A DNA stretch of 14,598 nt from Methanosarcinaceae archaeon (GCA_016926455.1 JAFGOO010000081.1:1-14598), one strand, 5' to 3'; shown: positions 6,957-14,350, counted from the stretch's first letter. Notes: generated from the letters alone by a model not told the origin. Numbers and translations are program-made.

Positions 6957-7628
6957 TTGAAAAATAATTTACCGGAAAAAAACGCAATCTTACAGAGAGA
7001 TAGAGAAAAATATTTAATTGCTCCCAGTACACCTGGAGGATTCGTAGATCCAGAAACTCTTAGAAAAATTGCAAACGTTGCGGAAAAATACGGGGCATCA
7101 ACCCTAAAGATGACCTCCGCCCAGAAGATGGCAATAATAGGCTTAAAAGAAAAGGATCTTGATGCTGCGTGGGACGAACTTCAGATGGAGCCCGGAATGG
7201 TACTGGGTACCTGCGTGAAGGGGGTCAAGTTTTGTCCTGGTACAACCTTTTGTAAAAAGGGACAACAAGATGCTGTAAGCCTCGGCATGAAACTGAACGA
7301 TAAATATGTAGGGATGAAACTGCCCTTTTTTATGAAGATGGGTGTTTCCGGCTGCCCGAGTTGCTGTGCCGAATCTCCCATCAAGGACATTGGAATCATA
7401 GGTACTTCTAAAGGGTTTACCCTCATGGTCGGAGGTTCTGCCGGACTGAAGCCTAGACTCGCGGACGTTGTTGCAAAGAATCTATCAGAAGACGAAATTC
7501 TGGAAATAGTGGACAGGATCGTTACTTTTTACAAAGAAAACGGTGAGCCTAAAATGAGGATTGGAAAGCTCATCGATAGGATGGGGATAGAAGAATTCAA
7601 AAAGGAAGTAGGTCTTTGGGAGATTTAA
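6957..7628 (+). CDS. Small assimilatory-type sulfite reductase-like siroheme/[4Fe-4S] protein
   Basis: A 223-residue (about 24 kDa) single-domain member of the nitrite/sulfite reductase family. The N-terminal half is the ferredoxin-like substrate domain (STPGGFVDPETLRKIA, then TLKMTSAQKMAIIGL). The siroheme/[4Fe-4S] ligands fit C-x5-C (Cys93, Cys99 in FCPGTTFC) and C-x3-C (Cys133, Cys137 in GCPSCC). Size and layout match the small methanogen proteins (Dsr-like group that includes Methanosarcina 'P590') that carry out six-electron sulfite reduction in vitro; the in-vivo substrate and electron donor are uncertain. I choose TTG at 6957 because GGTGA ends 5 bases before it; the in-frame GTG at 6948 lies inside that ribosome site. 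A T-run at 7645 ends the unit. Confidence 0.85.
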   Translation: MKNNLPEKNAILQRDREKYLIAPSTPGGFVDPETLRKIANVAEKYGASTLKMTSAQKMAIIGLKEKDLDAAWDELQMEPGMVLGTCVKGVKFCPGTTFCKKGQQDAVSLGMKLNDKYVGMKLPFFMKMGVSGCPSCCAESPIKDIGIIGTSKGFTLMVGGSAGLKPRLADVVAKNLSEDEILEIVDRIVTFYKENGEPKMRIGKLIDRMGIEEFKKEVGLWEI

Positions 7629-7644
7629 ATCTCTTATCACCTCC

Positions 7645-7651
7645 TTTTTTT
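7645..7651 (+). terminator. T7 run, archaeal-type terminator
   Basis: Seven consecutive T residues start 17 bases after the stop of the sulfite reductase-like gene, within an AT-rich stretch. Oligo-T tracts end transcription in methanogens. No stable hairpin precedes it. Confidence 0.5.
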
Positions 7652-7676
7652 ATACATTTTAAAATATTAAAAATCA

Positions 7677-7961
7677 ATGTCAAAAGAGACTAAAGGGTCG
7701 TATGAACCTATGTTGGGTATTAAGAGACTGTCGGAAAAGTACCTAAAAAGCACTTAAAAAGAAACATTCAAAATTGTAGATTAATTTAAATCAGTATGCT
7801 ACACCAATTCGAATTTATACTTTAAAGCTAAAATATCCAAAAAATAAGGTCTTTCCGATAGTCTCATTGCGGCGTTCTTACCGCACATAACGCTAGCTGT
7901 GGATATTTTTTATAATGAAGCTAAAATTAGTGAAGTACTGAATACAGAAGTTGATAGTTAA
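7677..7961 (+). pseudogene. Possible small ORF split by a miniature inverted-repeat element
   Basis: Before the element an ATG at 7677 opens MSKETKGSYEPMLGI (7677-7721). After it, 7869-7961 reads AAFLPHITLAVDIFYN... to a TAA. If the element plus one copy of ATT (7719-7721 or 7866-7868) is removed, the two halves join in the same frame to give a 45-residue protein with a short hydrophobic centre. There is no clear ribosome site before the ATG and no family is recognised; in-frame joining by chance is about one in three, so the reconstruction is tentative. Confidence 0.3.
7722..7865. mobile_element. Miniature inverted-repeat element (MITE-like), about 144 bp
   Basis: GAGACTGTCGGAAAAG at 7724-7739 is matched inverted by the end at 7850-7865, whose reverse complement starts GAGACTATCGGAAAGA; similarity continues a few bases inward (ACCTAA versus ACCTTA). 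The AT-rich interior has no coding capacity, so the element would depend on a transposase elsewhere. ATT occurs directly outside both ends and may be a 3-bp target duplication. The parent IS family is not identified. Confidence 0.7.
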
Positions 7962-8723
7962 TTACGGATTTTTTCCTCCATAAGATCTAACATGCTTCCA
8001 GGCTTTATGATGCGGAAAAAGGTCCTTGTCTATATATAACGCGTCTTTATCCCTATCATATAGCACTCTATCATTTCCTATTGGACATACCTTGATACAT
8101 ATACCGCACGGTGAAATGAAGCGCTTGTTTAATTCAGCACTATAAGATGAACATACTTTCTTATCTGTTAGTCCACTGGGATAATCCTTCTCGTTAAGAG
8201 CATTCGATGGGCACATATTTACACAACGCATACAACGGGTGCAAAGTTCAGTCTCCAACATAGGATCTGAAGAAAGCTCAGCTGTGGACAGAATTGAACC
8301 AAAACGTACCCTAGGACCATACTCTGGTGTAAGAATCATATTATTTACCCCAAAAGTCCCCAGTCCAGTGAGCAAAGCAGCATGCCTGTGAGAAAAGAAT
8401 GCAATAGGATTTTCGAGGAGTACCTGAATGTTCCCATACCCATCTCTGGGTACGAAAATAGATGGGTGTCCTCTATCGGTCAGGAAGTTGGCAAGTCGAT
8501 ATGTATACTGATCAAGCAAGGAATTCACAGTATTATAAAGTTCGCGGTAATATATCGAGGGAGATGTCTCCAGCACCGGTAAAGGGATAGGTAATCCAAT
8601 AACTATCACTGACTTTGCTTCAGGATATATGGATTGAGGATAGAATTCTTCAGGCATCCAGGGCAAAAAAGGAGGTTTATTCCATCTCTCAATATTGGCA
8701 ACCCCAACCATGGGTATTTCCAT
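7962..8723 (-). CDS. QueG-like reductase with double [4Fe-4S] cluster domain
   Basis: A 253-residue iron-sulfur protein of the epoxyqueuosine-reductase-like group found in methanogens. The N-terminal part (SVIVIGLPIPLP at 38-49, GTFGVNNMILTPEYGPRVRFGSIL at 122-145, given here as landmarks) resembles the QueG substrate/cofactor region. Clusters: C161-x2-C164-x2-C167-x3-C171-P, plus Cys191 and C206-x2-C209-x3-C213-P in SPCGICIKVCPIG. True function is unknown; it is shorter than bacterial QueG. ATG 8723 is the only usable start seen, but the reading frame continues upstream to a TAA at 8784-8786 encoding STTKDLKSTLKQKCEN, which looks like the helix that normally precedes the first strand (MVGVA). 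No ATG, GTG or TTG lies in that extension, so the gene may be 5'-damaged. A minus-strand TATA-like TTATAAAG lies at 8783-8790. Confidence 0.75.
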   Translation of the reverse strand: MEIPMVGVANIERWNKPPFLPWMPEEFYPQSIYPEAKSVIVIGLPIPLPVLETSPSIYYRELYNTVNSLLDQYTYRLANFLTDRGHPSIFVPRDGYGNIQVLLENPIAFFSHRHAALLTGLGTFGVNNMILTPEYGPRVRFGSILSTAELSSDPMLETELCTRCMRCVNMCPSNALNEKDYPSGLTDKKVCSSYSAELNKRFISPCGICIKVCPIGNDRVLYDRDKDALYIDKDLFPHHKAWKHVRSYGGKNP

Positions 8724-8782
8724 ATTTTCACATTTCTGCTTGAGTGTGCTTTTTAAATCTTTAGTCGTGGATTCGGCCCTTC

Positions 8783-8790
8783 TTTATAAT
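8783..8790 (-). promoter_or_regulatory. TATA-like box of the Fe-S reductase gene
   Basis: On the minus strand the sequence reads ATTATAAAG. At the usual archaeal spacing transcription would start near 8760, giving a leader of about 37 bases to ATG 8723. The IS256 element begins only 6 bases upstream, so the bases upstream of the TATA box have probably been replaced. Confidence 0.35.
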
Positions 8791-8795
8791 TCATT

Positions 8796-10038
8796 GATAG
8801 CGTCACTAAATTGCTGTAAATTATGAAGATCCTGTACATATTACAGAATTTGCATAAACTGAAAGATACAAGACTATAAATCTCTACGACTTAATCTCAG
8901 ATTATCTTAACGATAGCAATGATTCGCTAAAACAGCTTATTAACCTAGTTCCTAAACGGACTTATGGAGTAAGAAGCAGTAGAACAATCCGAATCAATCA
9001 AATACAAAAGAACCGCTTCCAGAAAAACTCAAATAAATGGTTATCGTAAGAGGTCTCTCACAACCAGACATTGAGAACTTGAGCTTCTAAAACCTCAACT
9101 AAGAGATTTTTCATTCAAGAAAAAAGTTTTTGAGAGTTACTTAATAATAAAGAAGGCGATTGAATATAGGATACTGGAGTCGTACATTCAGGGATTTTTA
9201 ACAAGAAATGTTGAACAAATCATTTCTCAGTTAGAAGTAGAAAGTATCTCTCGTTCAAGAGTTTCAAAGATAGGTCAAGGACTTGATGAGAAGCAATTCT
9301 TCACTAAACCTATTGAACATGAAATGAAGTAAATCTTTGTAGATGCCAGTTATTTCAAGGTTAGAGATGGTGTTCGGTATGTGAACAAATCATTGTTTGA
9401 TGTTGCTGGTGTGAGGGGATGATAGATACAGGGAAATACTAAAAACAAGAATCTTTGACAGCGAAGATTCAATGTTCTGGGAAGACTTATTTGATGATCT
9501 GAAACAAAGAGGATTAATGAGAATGGAATTGGTTGTATCCGATGACCATGAAGATATTCAGAAAGCAATCGAATCTTCGTTTACAGGTTCAAGCTGTCAA
9601 ATGTGTCATGCTCATTTTATGAGAGTTGTGTTGAAGAAGATACCTAAAAAGAACCACAAAGACGTTACTGTCAAGTTAAAGGAAATACTTGGTGATCATA
9701 CAAAGATATCAGGATTTGTGGTGGACATGGATACTCCCCAAATTAAGAAAGCATCCGAAACAATTGAAAGATTCAAGCATGGGTTGAATAACTATCAAGC
9801 ATTTCCAGAAGAACATTGGAATAGAATTCGAACGACGAATATTATGGAAAATGATTAATAAGGAACCGAATAGAAGATCGAAATTAGTGGCTACATTTCC
9901 AAATCAATTATTGATGATTGTGGTGTCAATACTGATTGATATCAACGAGGAATGGATGACAGGAAATAGGTATTTATCGATGAAAGACTAAGGACGGATG
10001 AGTACGGGATGAATTTACAGCAGATTGAAGGCGCTACC
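8796..10038 (+). mobile_element. Decayed IS256-family insertion sequence with both terminal repeats
   Basis: The ends at 8796-8822 and 10012-10038 are inverted repeats: of the inner 25 positions 19 match, including TAGCG and TGCTGTAAATT. They enclose an IS256-type transposase pseudogene; the 1243-bp total is normal for the family. ATAATTCA (8786-8793) and ATAATTTT (10039-10046) may be an eroded 8-bp target duplication, although the left copy sits 2 bases from the repeat. The element separates the divergent Fe-S reductase and nitroreductase genes, which would otherwise be roughly 130-140 bases apart. Confidence 0.8.
8858..9991 (+). pseudogene. IS256-family (mutator-type) transposase, inactivated by stops and frameshifts
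   Basis: Translating in successive frames recovers nearly the whole protein. 8858 to about 8943 gives NLYDLISDYLND..SLKQLI; 8949-9414 gives the region through VEQIISQ and FVDASYFKVRDGVRYVN with stops at 8946, 8970, 9072 and 9330; an extra G in GGGG (9415-9418) shifts to the frame holding MFWEDLFDDLK, LVVSDDHEDI, CQMCHAHFMR and EHWNRIRTTN; one extra base near 9850-9855 shifts to INKEPNRRSKLVATFPNQ..EEWMTGNRYLSMKD ending at TAA 9989-9991. The DDE residues are in VDAS, VVSDDH and the region following IRTTN. VSDGH has become VSDDH. The gene cannot make an active transposase. Confidence 0.85.
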
Positions 10039-10108
10039 ATAATTTTATGGGGATTAATATTTTCAAGAACAATAATCTAATTTAATTTATAGAATACGGG
10101 GTTATAAG

Positions 10109-10669
10109 ATGAATGAAACATTGAAAATAATTAAGAATAGAAGAAGTACCAGAGTATTCTCCTCTGAAAAAATTAAAGATGTGGAATTACAAGCAATAAT
10201 AGAAGCAGGACTTTATTCGCCAAGTGCTGTCAACCAGCAGTCATGGCATTTTACCGCTGTCCAGAATAAAGAATTATTAGATAGATTAAGCAATGATACA
10301 AAAGAAGTTGGAATAATTTTTGCTCCACAAGAGCTTAAAGAAATGCTAAAAAACGAGAAATATCATGTATTCTATAATGCTCCAACTGCGATAATTGTCT
10401 CAGGAGATAAAAAATCAATTATGCCGGAAATTGATTGTGCCGCTGCAACCGAAAATATGTTAATAGCAGCAGAATCACTAGGAATTGGTGCTTGTTGGAT
10501 AGGAATGGTTAATTTTGTTTTTATGAGTGAAAAATGCGCAGCATATGCAAAAGAACTTGGGATCCCAGAAGATTTTAAACCCTATTATGCAATTGCTCTT
10601 GGGTATAAAAAAAGAAAGATATTAAATGCCCTGCCAAGAAGAGAAAATACCGTAAATTACATAAAATAA
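10109..10669 (+). CDS. Nitroreductase-family FMN oxidoreductase
   Basis: A 186-residue flavoprotein of the NfsB/Frp-like nitroreductase superfamily, which transfers hydride from NAD(P)H or F420-type donors to nitro, quinone or flavin substrates; the real substrate here is unknown. FMN-binding signatures are RRSTRVF (11-17), SPSAVNQQSWHF (about 37-48), the NAPTAIIVSG strand, DCAAATENMLIAAESLGIGACWIG (landmark; helix and dimer core) and the terminal IALGYKK phosphate-binding segment. Length is normal and the frame is intact. ATG at 10109 has GGGGTT about 8 bases upstream, a weak ribosome site. It was probably a divergent neighbour of the Fe-S reductase at 7962-8723 before the IS256 element inserted. 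Confidence 0.9.
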   Translation: MNETLKIIKNRRSTRVFSSEKIKDVELQAIIEAGLYSPSAVNQQSWHFTAVQNKELLDRLSNDTKEVGIIFAPQELKEMLKNEKYHVFYNAPTAIIVSGDKKSIMPEIDCAAATENMLIAAESLGIGACWIGMVNFVFMSEKCAAYAKELGIPEDFKPYYAIALGYKKRKILNALPRRENTVNYIK

Positions 10670-10672
10670 ACT

Positions 10673-10697
10673 ACCACCCATTAAAATGAGTGGTTTT
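10673..10697 (+). terminator. Hairpin with T-run after the nitroreductase
   Basis: ACCAC-C-CAT (10673-10681) pairs with ATG-A-GTGGT (10686-10694) around TAAA, eight pairs with one mismatch, followed by TTTT (10694-10697). It starts 4 bases after the nitroreductase stop and lies between two convergent genes. Confidence 0.6.
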
Positions 10698-10738
10698 CCA
10701 TCGGCGTACTGAAATATGCACAGCATTTATCAAATGCT

Positions 10739-12448
10739 CTACTTATGCGCGAAATACGCAAAGATTCCATTATCCACAGAATCTATTCGGCAGAATCCAA
10801 ATCTTTCAAATTGAACCAGATGGTCCAGTTCACCTGCAACCTGCGGTTCACCGATTCCTTCAAATTTGCCATGTGGTGCCAAAACCGTCACATGAACCCC
10901 ATCTATCGGTGCCCAGTGTATGATGCGTATACGCTCTTTTCTGACCACCTCAACCGAAGCACCAATATACCGGCCCTGAAGAGGCGTTATCGATGTGATC
11001 TCAATGTTATAGAGGTCTTTTAAGCGGATACTATCTCCCACTTTCAGGTTATCCACATCTTCCTGGCACACATAGAGCTTTGTACCTACTTCGATCTCCC
11101 TGCATCCTCTATCCTCTGTAGGATGAAGCGGAGGTCTTGCTGTGCGTGGGGAAGTACCCAGTATCTCAAGTTCCACAGGGTTCCAGACAAAAAAATAGCG
11201 ATTCGAAGAGATGTCAACAAGTTTCCTGTTCTCAGCATACAGTGTGTCAAGACTGATACTGACGTCAGTCTCACCAACACCCATATCGATCATGAATTTG
11301 CGTATGGCTTGTGGCAGGATTCCTCTTCGCCTGAGAGCGCGCAACGTAGGCAGGCGGGGGTCGTCCCACCCCGAATATTCCCCTTCCTCTATGGCACGCC
11401 TGAGTCCACTTGTACTGAACTTGCCAAACTCATGTATCTTGATACGTCCCCAGTGCGTGGTCTTTGGATACTTCCAACCAAGATAATCATAGATATAGCC
11501 CTGCCTTTTTTCGCTATCCATTAGATCCTTACCCCGTATGATATGCGTCATCCCGAGTTCGTGATCTTCGATGGCACCCTCAAAATCAAGAAGAGGCCAG
11601 ACCACGTACCTATCTGCCACCTCCGGACGCGGGTGTGGGGTCTTCACAATCCTGAACACACCATAATCACGCAATGCGGGGTCCTTGTGCTTAATATCAG
11701 TCTTAATGCGAACCACTGCCTCCTTTTCCTCATATTCTCCGGCAAGCATCTTCTTCCAGTACTTAAGATTCTCTTCAGCTGTCTGACCCCTATGGGGGCA
11801 AGGTTCTTTGGAATCCTTATATTTCTTGAAATCTTCTCCTTTGCAGAAACATACGTAGGCGTGTCCCAAGCCGAGCAACTTTTCTGCATACTTATAATAA
11901 ACAGGAAGCCGGTCGGATGCGATTACCACCTTATCAGGTACTGCATCAAGCCATCTGCAGTCCTCCAGATACCAGCCATAGGCTTCAAGCATTGGACGTT
12001 TTGTCTGAGGATCAGTGTCATCGAAACGTATGATGAAAGAGCCACCATATTTCTTAACGTACTCCGAGTTAACCACAATTCCGCGGGTGCTTCCAAGGGT
12101 TGGTGGACCGTTAGGGTTTGGTGCGAATCGCATGACCACCTTTTCACCTTCCTCAACATCCAGAGGTTTCAGACCTTTCTCAGGTTCTTTCTTAACGTTC
12201 AGTTCTTCAATAAGTTCAGGTGCAAGCGCTTCAAGCTGCCTGCGCCAAGACTTCGGGTCTCCTTCAGATACATCTTTGAGGATTTTTTCGATTACAGGTG
12301 CAATTTCTTTTGCTCTCGGGCGAAGATTGGGACATTCGCCCATCACACGCCCCATAACAGCTCCAATCTGCGGGGATTTGCCGTACTTGACAGCATTCTG
12401 CAGTGCAAATTTTTCAATGGTCCTGACATCCTCAGCTTCCAGTGTCAT
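10739..12448 (-). CDS. gltX: Glutamyl-tRNA synthetase, archaeal type
   Basis: A 569-residue class I synthetase that charges tRNA with glutamate (in archaea also tRNA-Gln, later amidated). An archaeal helical N-terminal extension (1-100) precedes the Rossmann fold. The HIGH-equivalent is FAPNPNGPPTLGSTRG (108-123) and the KMSKS-equivalent is KFSTSG (343-348). CFC (200-202) and CPH (217-219) are a likely zinc site. The glutamate/ATP pocket segment RFDDTDP (141-147) is intact. The C-terminal half is the beta-barrel anticodon domain of the GlnRS-like archaeal enzymes. ATG at 12448 has AGGAG with an 8-base gap; the TTG at 12451 is less likely. It follows the HTH gene by 49 bases on the same strand and is probably co-transcribed with it. 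Base composition is visibly less AT-rich than the mobile-element region to the left. Confidence 0.97.
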   Translation of the reverse strand: MTLEAEDVRTIEKFALQNAVKYGKSPQIGAVMGRVMGECPNLRPRAKEIAPVIEKILKDVSEGDPKSWRRQLEALAPELIEELNVKKEPEKGLKPLDVEEGEKVVMRFAPNPNGPPTLGSTRGIVVNSEYVKKYGGSFIIRFDDTDPQTKRPMLEAYGWYLEDCRWLDAVPDKVVIASDRLPVYYKYAEKLLGLGHAYVCFCKGEDFKKYKDSKEPCPHRGQTAEENLKYWKKMLAGEYEEKEAVVRIKTDIKHKDPALRDYGVFRIVKTPHPRPEVADRYVVWPLLDFEGAIEDHELGMTHIIRGKDLMDSEKRQGYIYDYLGWKYPKTTHWGRIKIHEFGKFSTSGLRRAIEEGEYSGWDDPRLPTLRALRRRGILPQAIRKFMIDMGVGETDVSISLDTLYAENRKLVDISSNRYFFVWNPVELEILGTSPRTARPPLHPTEDRGCREIEVGTKLYVCQEDVDNLKVGDSIRLKDLYNIEITSITPLQGRYIGASVEVVRKERIRIIHWAPIDGVHVTVLAPHGKFEGIGEPQVAGELDHLVQFERFGFCRIDSVDNGIFAYFAHK

Positions 12449-12497
12449 CAATAATTCTCCTGTAAAAAAAATAAAGAATAGATAGAAACAAAACAGT

Positions 12498-12800
12498 TCA
12501 TTCGATGGATTTCCCTATCTCGCGCACAAGCTTCGCCTTTTTCATTATCCCATCGATTTCATTTTCAAAACTTGAAAGGAACTCTTTCACATCCTCGCCA
12601 ACGACAGCACCATGGGCAGACGGTTTTATTAACCTCTCCTGTTCAAGTACTCGAAGCGAGTATCTAACCTTATGTGTTGGCATGTTTGTCTCTTCCGATA
12701 GTTTCAAAATGCCTATAGGTTCGCTTTCGATAACTTTTTTCAGGACTAACAGATGGCGTTCTGTAAGTTCCAATTCCCCTTTGACCTGGTCAAATAACAT
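12498..12800 (-). CDS. Winged-helix DNA-binding protein, small predicted regulator
   Basis: A 100-residue protein with an N-terminal winged helix: LTERHLLVLKKVI (12-24), ILKLSEETNMPTHKVRYSLRVLEQERLI (recognition helix about 45-57) and a wing PSAHGAVV. The C-terminal 35 residues (EDVKEFLSSFENEIDGIMKKAKLV) are helical and charged, probably for dimerisation. No ligand domain is present. Its ATG shares one base with the stop of the FAH-family gene (TAATG at 12798-12802) with GAGG at 12808-12811 as ribosome site, so the two are translationally coupled. It may control its own operon, including gltX, but target and signal are unknown. Confidence 0.75.
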   Translation of the reverse strand: MLFDQVKGELELTERHLLVLKKVIESEPIGILKLSEETNMPTHKVRYSLRVLEQERLIKPSAHGAVVGEDVKEFLSSFENEIDGIMKKAKLVREIGKSIE

Positions 12801-13534
12801 TAAACAACCTCGTTTCTTAGAATCCCTATGCCTTCAATCTCAACCTCAACAACATCAAACCGATGAAGTTCACCAACTCCAGGCGGCGTGCCTGTTGATA
12901 TAACATCCCCTAGTTCAAGTGTCATAATGTTAGATACGAACTCCACAAGATGTGGTATACCAAATATCAGATTCGATGTATTTGAATCCTGCCGGACTTC
13001 TCCATTGACCCTGCATGTGATGGATGCATTTTCAGGATCGAACTCATCGGGAAGTGCAATGTACGGGCCTATAGGCGCAAAGGTGTCAAAGCTCTTCGCA
13101 CGTGTCCACTGCCCGTCACGCTGCTGAAGGTCACGTGCAGTAACATCATTAAAGCATGTATAGCCCGCAATCACATCGTTTGCCTTTTCAGCCCTTATAT
13201 TCTTGCATTTTTTCCCTATGACAAACGCTAGTTCAGCCTCATAATCTAACTGCTGACTTGACTTTGGGTAAATAATCTTATCGTCATGACCAATTACTGC
13301 TGATGGTGGTTTTATGAATATTGTGGGCTCATTCGGGACTTTCATTTTCAGTTCAGTTGCATGGTCATGGTAATTAAGCCCAATGCATATGATTTTAGAT
13401 GGTTCTGTCGGTGGAAGTATCTCAAGTTGTGAGAGATTGAATGTCCTGCCTTCTGCACAACCCTTTGCATGCACAAGGCTACCACTGATCTCACCAAAAA
13501 ATATATCATTTTCGCATTTGAATCTACCAAGCAT
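12800..13534 (-). CDS. Fumarylacetoacetate hydrolase (FAH) family protein
   Basis: A 244-residue enzyme of the FAH/HpcE superfamily, which cleaves or decarboxylates 2-oxo-acids (acylpyruvate hydrolase, oxaloacetate decarboxylase or related). Landmarks are the GLNYHDHATEL segment (52-62), the metal ligands in DYEAELAFVIG (Glu99, Glu101) and FNDVTARDLQ (Asp130), the substrate-side WTRAKSFDTFAPIGP, and the C-terminal GDVISTGTPPGVG. The physiological substrate in methanogens is not known. ATG at 13534 is preferred over the GTG at 13579: a minus-strand TATA-like element (TTTTAATTATAAG, about 13588-13600) predicts a transcript start downstream of that GTG. No ribosome site is seen, consistent with a short-leader first gene. 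It heads the FAH-HTH-gltX group. Confidence 0.92.
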   Translation of the reverse strand: MLGRFKCENDIFFGEISGSLVHAKGCAEGRTFNLSQLEILPPTEPSKIICIGLNYHDHATELKMKVPNEPTIFIKPPSAVIGHDDKIIYPKSSQQLDYEAELAFVIGKKCKNIRAEKANDVIAGYTCFNDVTARDLQQRDGQWTRAKSFDTFAPIGPYIALPDEFDPENASITCRVNGEVRQDSNTSNLIFGIPHLVEFVSNIMTLELGDVISTGTPPGVGELHRFDVVEVEIEGIGILRNEVV

Positions 13535-13587
13535 GATTGAACATGTTTTTTGCTCTAATAGTAGATAAAGAACTCCCACACGGTGCT

Positions 13588-13600
13588 CTTATAATTAAAA
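13588..13600 (-). promoter_or_regulatory. TATA-like promoter of the FAH-HTH-gltX group
   Basis: On the minus strand the sequence TTTTAATTATAAG lies about 60 bases upstream of ATG 13534. The usual archaeal spacing puts the transcript start near 13565-13570, giving a leader of about 30 bases. Confidence 0.4.
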
Positions 13601-13680
13601 CTCTCAATAAAATAAAAATGTTGGCGAGTTGGGAAGTATATATCTAGCTCAATTTTAAGACGCTAGATTAGGTTGCATAA

Positions 13681-13960
13681 CTAATGTTCCAAAACACCAA
13701 ACTATTTCTTGAGGATCCTACACAGTTCCTTGGTGGCTATTCTGTTATACATATATGGTCGACCAATTCACGCAAGACATATGTGGCCATGTGCCTAAAT
13801 TGATTAGGGTTTAATTCTTGATTTCGCAGAAGGGAGTAAAAATATTCTGATAAAATTGCTGAAATTTTTAATTTACCTGTCTTTTTTCCAGATTTTGAAA
13901 AAAAATGGTAGCATTCCTATTTTGATGTAAAAATGTTGAATTCTCACCCTCCATTGACAT
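13681..13960 (-). pseudogene. Broken gene of unknown function, three reading-frame pieces
   Basis: Reading leftward, ATG 13960 starts MSMEGENSTFLHQNR; one frame over, near 13910, the sequence continues as ECYHFFSKSGKKTG, then ILSEYFYSLLRNQELNPNQ and FRHMATYVLRELVDHI; a further one-base shift near 13755 gives YNRIATKELCRILKK, a stop, then FGVLEH and a final TAG at 13681-13683. The pieces abut and are protein-like, suggesting a former protein of about 90 residues broken by two indels and one nonsense change. No family is recognised. It lies just downstream of a recombinase-like remnant on the same strand and may come from the same lost mobile element. Confidence 0.4.
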
Positions 13961-13962
13961 TA

Positions 13963-13980
13963 AAGAGAAGAAATTCTCTT
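13963..13980. repeat. 7-bp hairpin with GAAA loop
   Basis: AAGAGAA (13963-13969), GAAA, TTCTCTT (13974-13980) is a perfect stem with a GNRA-type tetraloop on the plus strand. It lies just upstream of the start of the broken gene ending at 13681. Role unknown. Confidence 0.35.
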
Positions 13981-14062
13981 CATAAAGGAGATGAAACTGT
14001 CAAAGTTTGGCTGTAGATAAAAAACATAGAGATTATATAATTGGTTTATCCTACACTAAAGC

Positions 14063-14233
14063 TTACATTTCTGCATTTGTTGGTGTACTGTAGTGTTCCT
14101 GAATAAGTGCAATAGTATCTCCAGTCAATTTGAATAACTGCTCTGGTGACCAGCCTGCAGCTTGGCAAAATTTAATACATGTTGCTTTAAGTGCATGTTC
14201 GGCCGCCCTGTGCCTGTCCGTTTTTACAAATAG
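14063..14233 (-). pseudogene. C-terminal remnant of a probable tyrosine recombinase
   Basis: An open frame without a start, ending at TAA 14063-14065, reads RHRAAEHALKATCIKFCQAAGW, then SPEQLFKLTGDTIALIQEHYSTPTNAEM (landmarks; split here at the Trp). The order H-A-L-(R/K)-x-T, AGWS, TGDT and a Tyr in EHYSTPT near the C-terminus fits the end of an archaeal phage-integrase-type recombinase, with Tyr as the nucleophile and the usual Arg of HxxR changed to Lys. A stop lies upstream at about 14237, and no N-terminal part is found, so it is a remnant. Family assignment is by eye only. Confidence 0.4.
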
Positions 14234-14350
14234 TTAGGATGTTCGATTATTACAAAAACTTTGTGTTTAGTATATAAACAGAAACTAGTTTTGTCCTTTA
14301 CTTGGGAGAAAAAGACAGAACGGCTAACTTAGCCCATATTTATTCTGAAG

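Noticed and set aside
8759..8770. 12-base identity (CTTTAGTCGTGG) with the hairpin at 5822-5833, suggesting a fourth repeat copy
   Set aside because: Several 12-base matches are expected by chance in a window this long, the tail motif is absent, and the bases are explained by the reductase reading frame.
11543..12454. 303-codon open frame on the plus strand opposite gltX
   Set aside because: It lies entirely antisense to a fully conserved glutamyl-tRNA synthetase and has low-complexity, Cys/Phe-rich content typical of a shadow frame.
13684..13806. 40-codon plus-strand frame (MFQNTKLFLEDPTQFLGG...)
   Set aside because: It is opposite the broken minus-strand gene, whose pieces look more protein-like, and it has no ribosome site.
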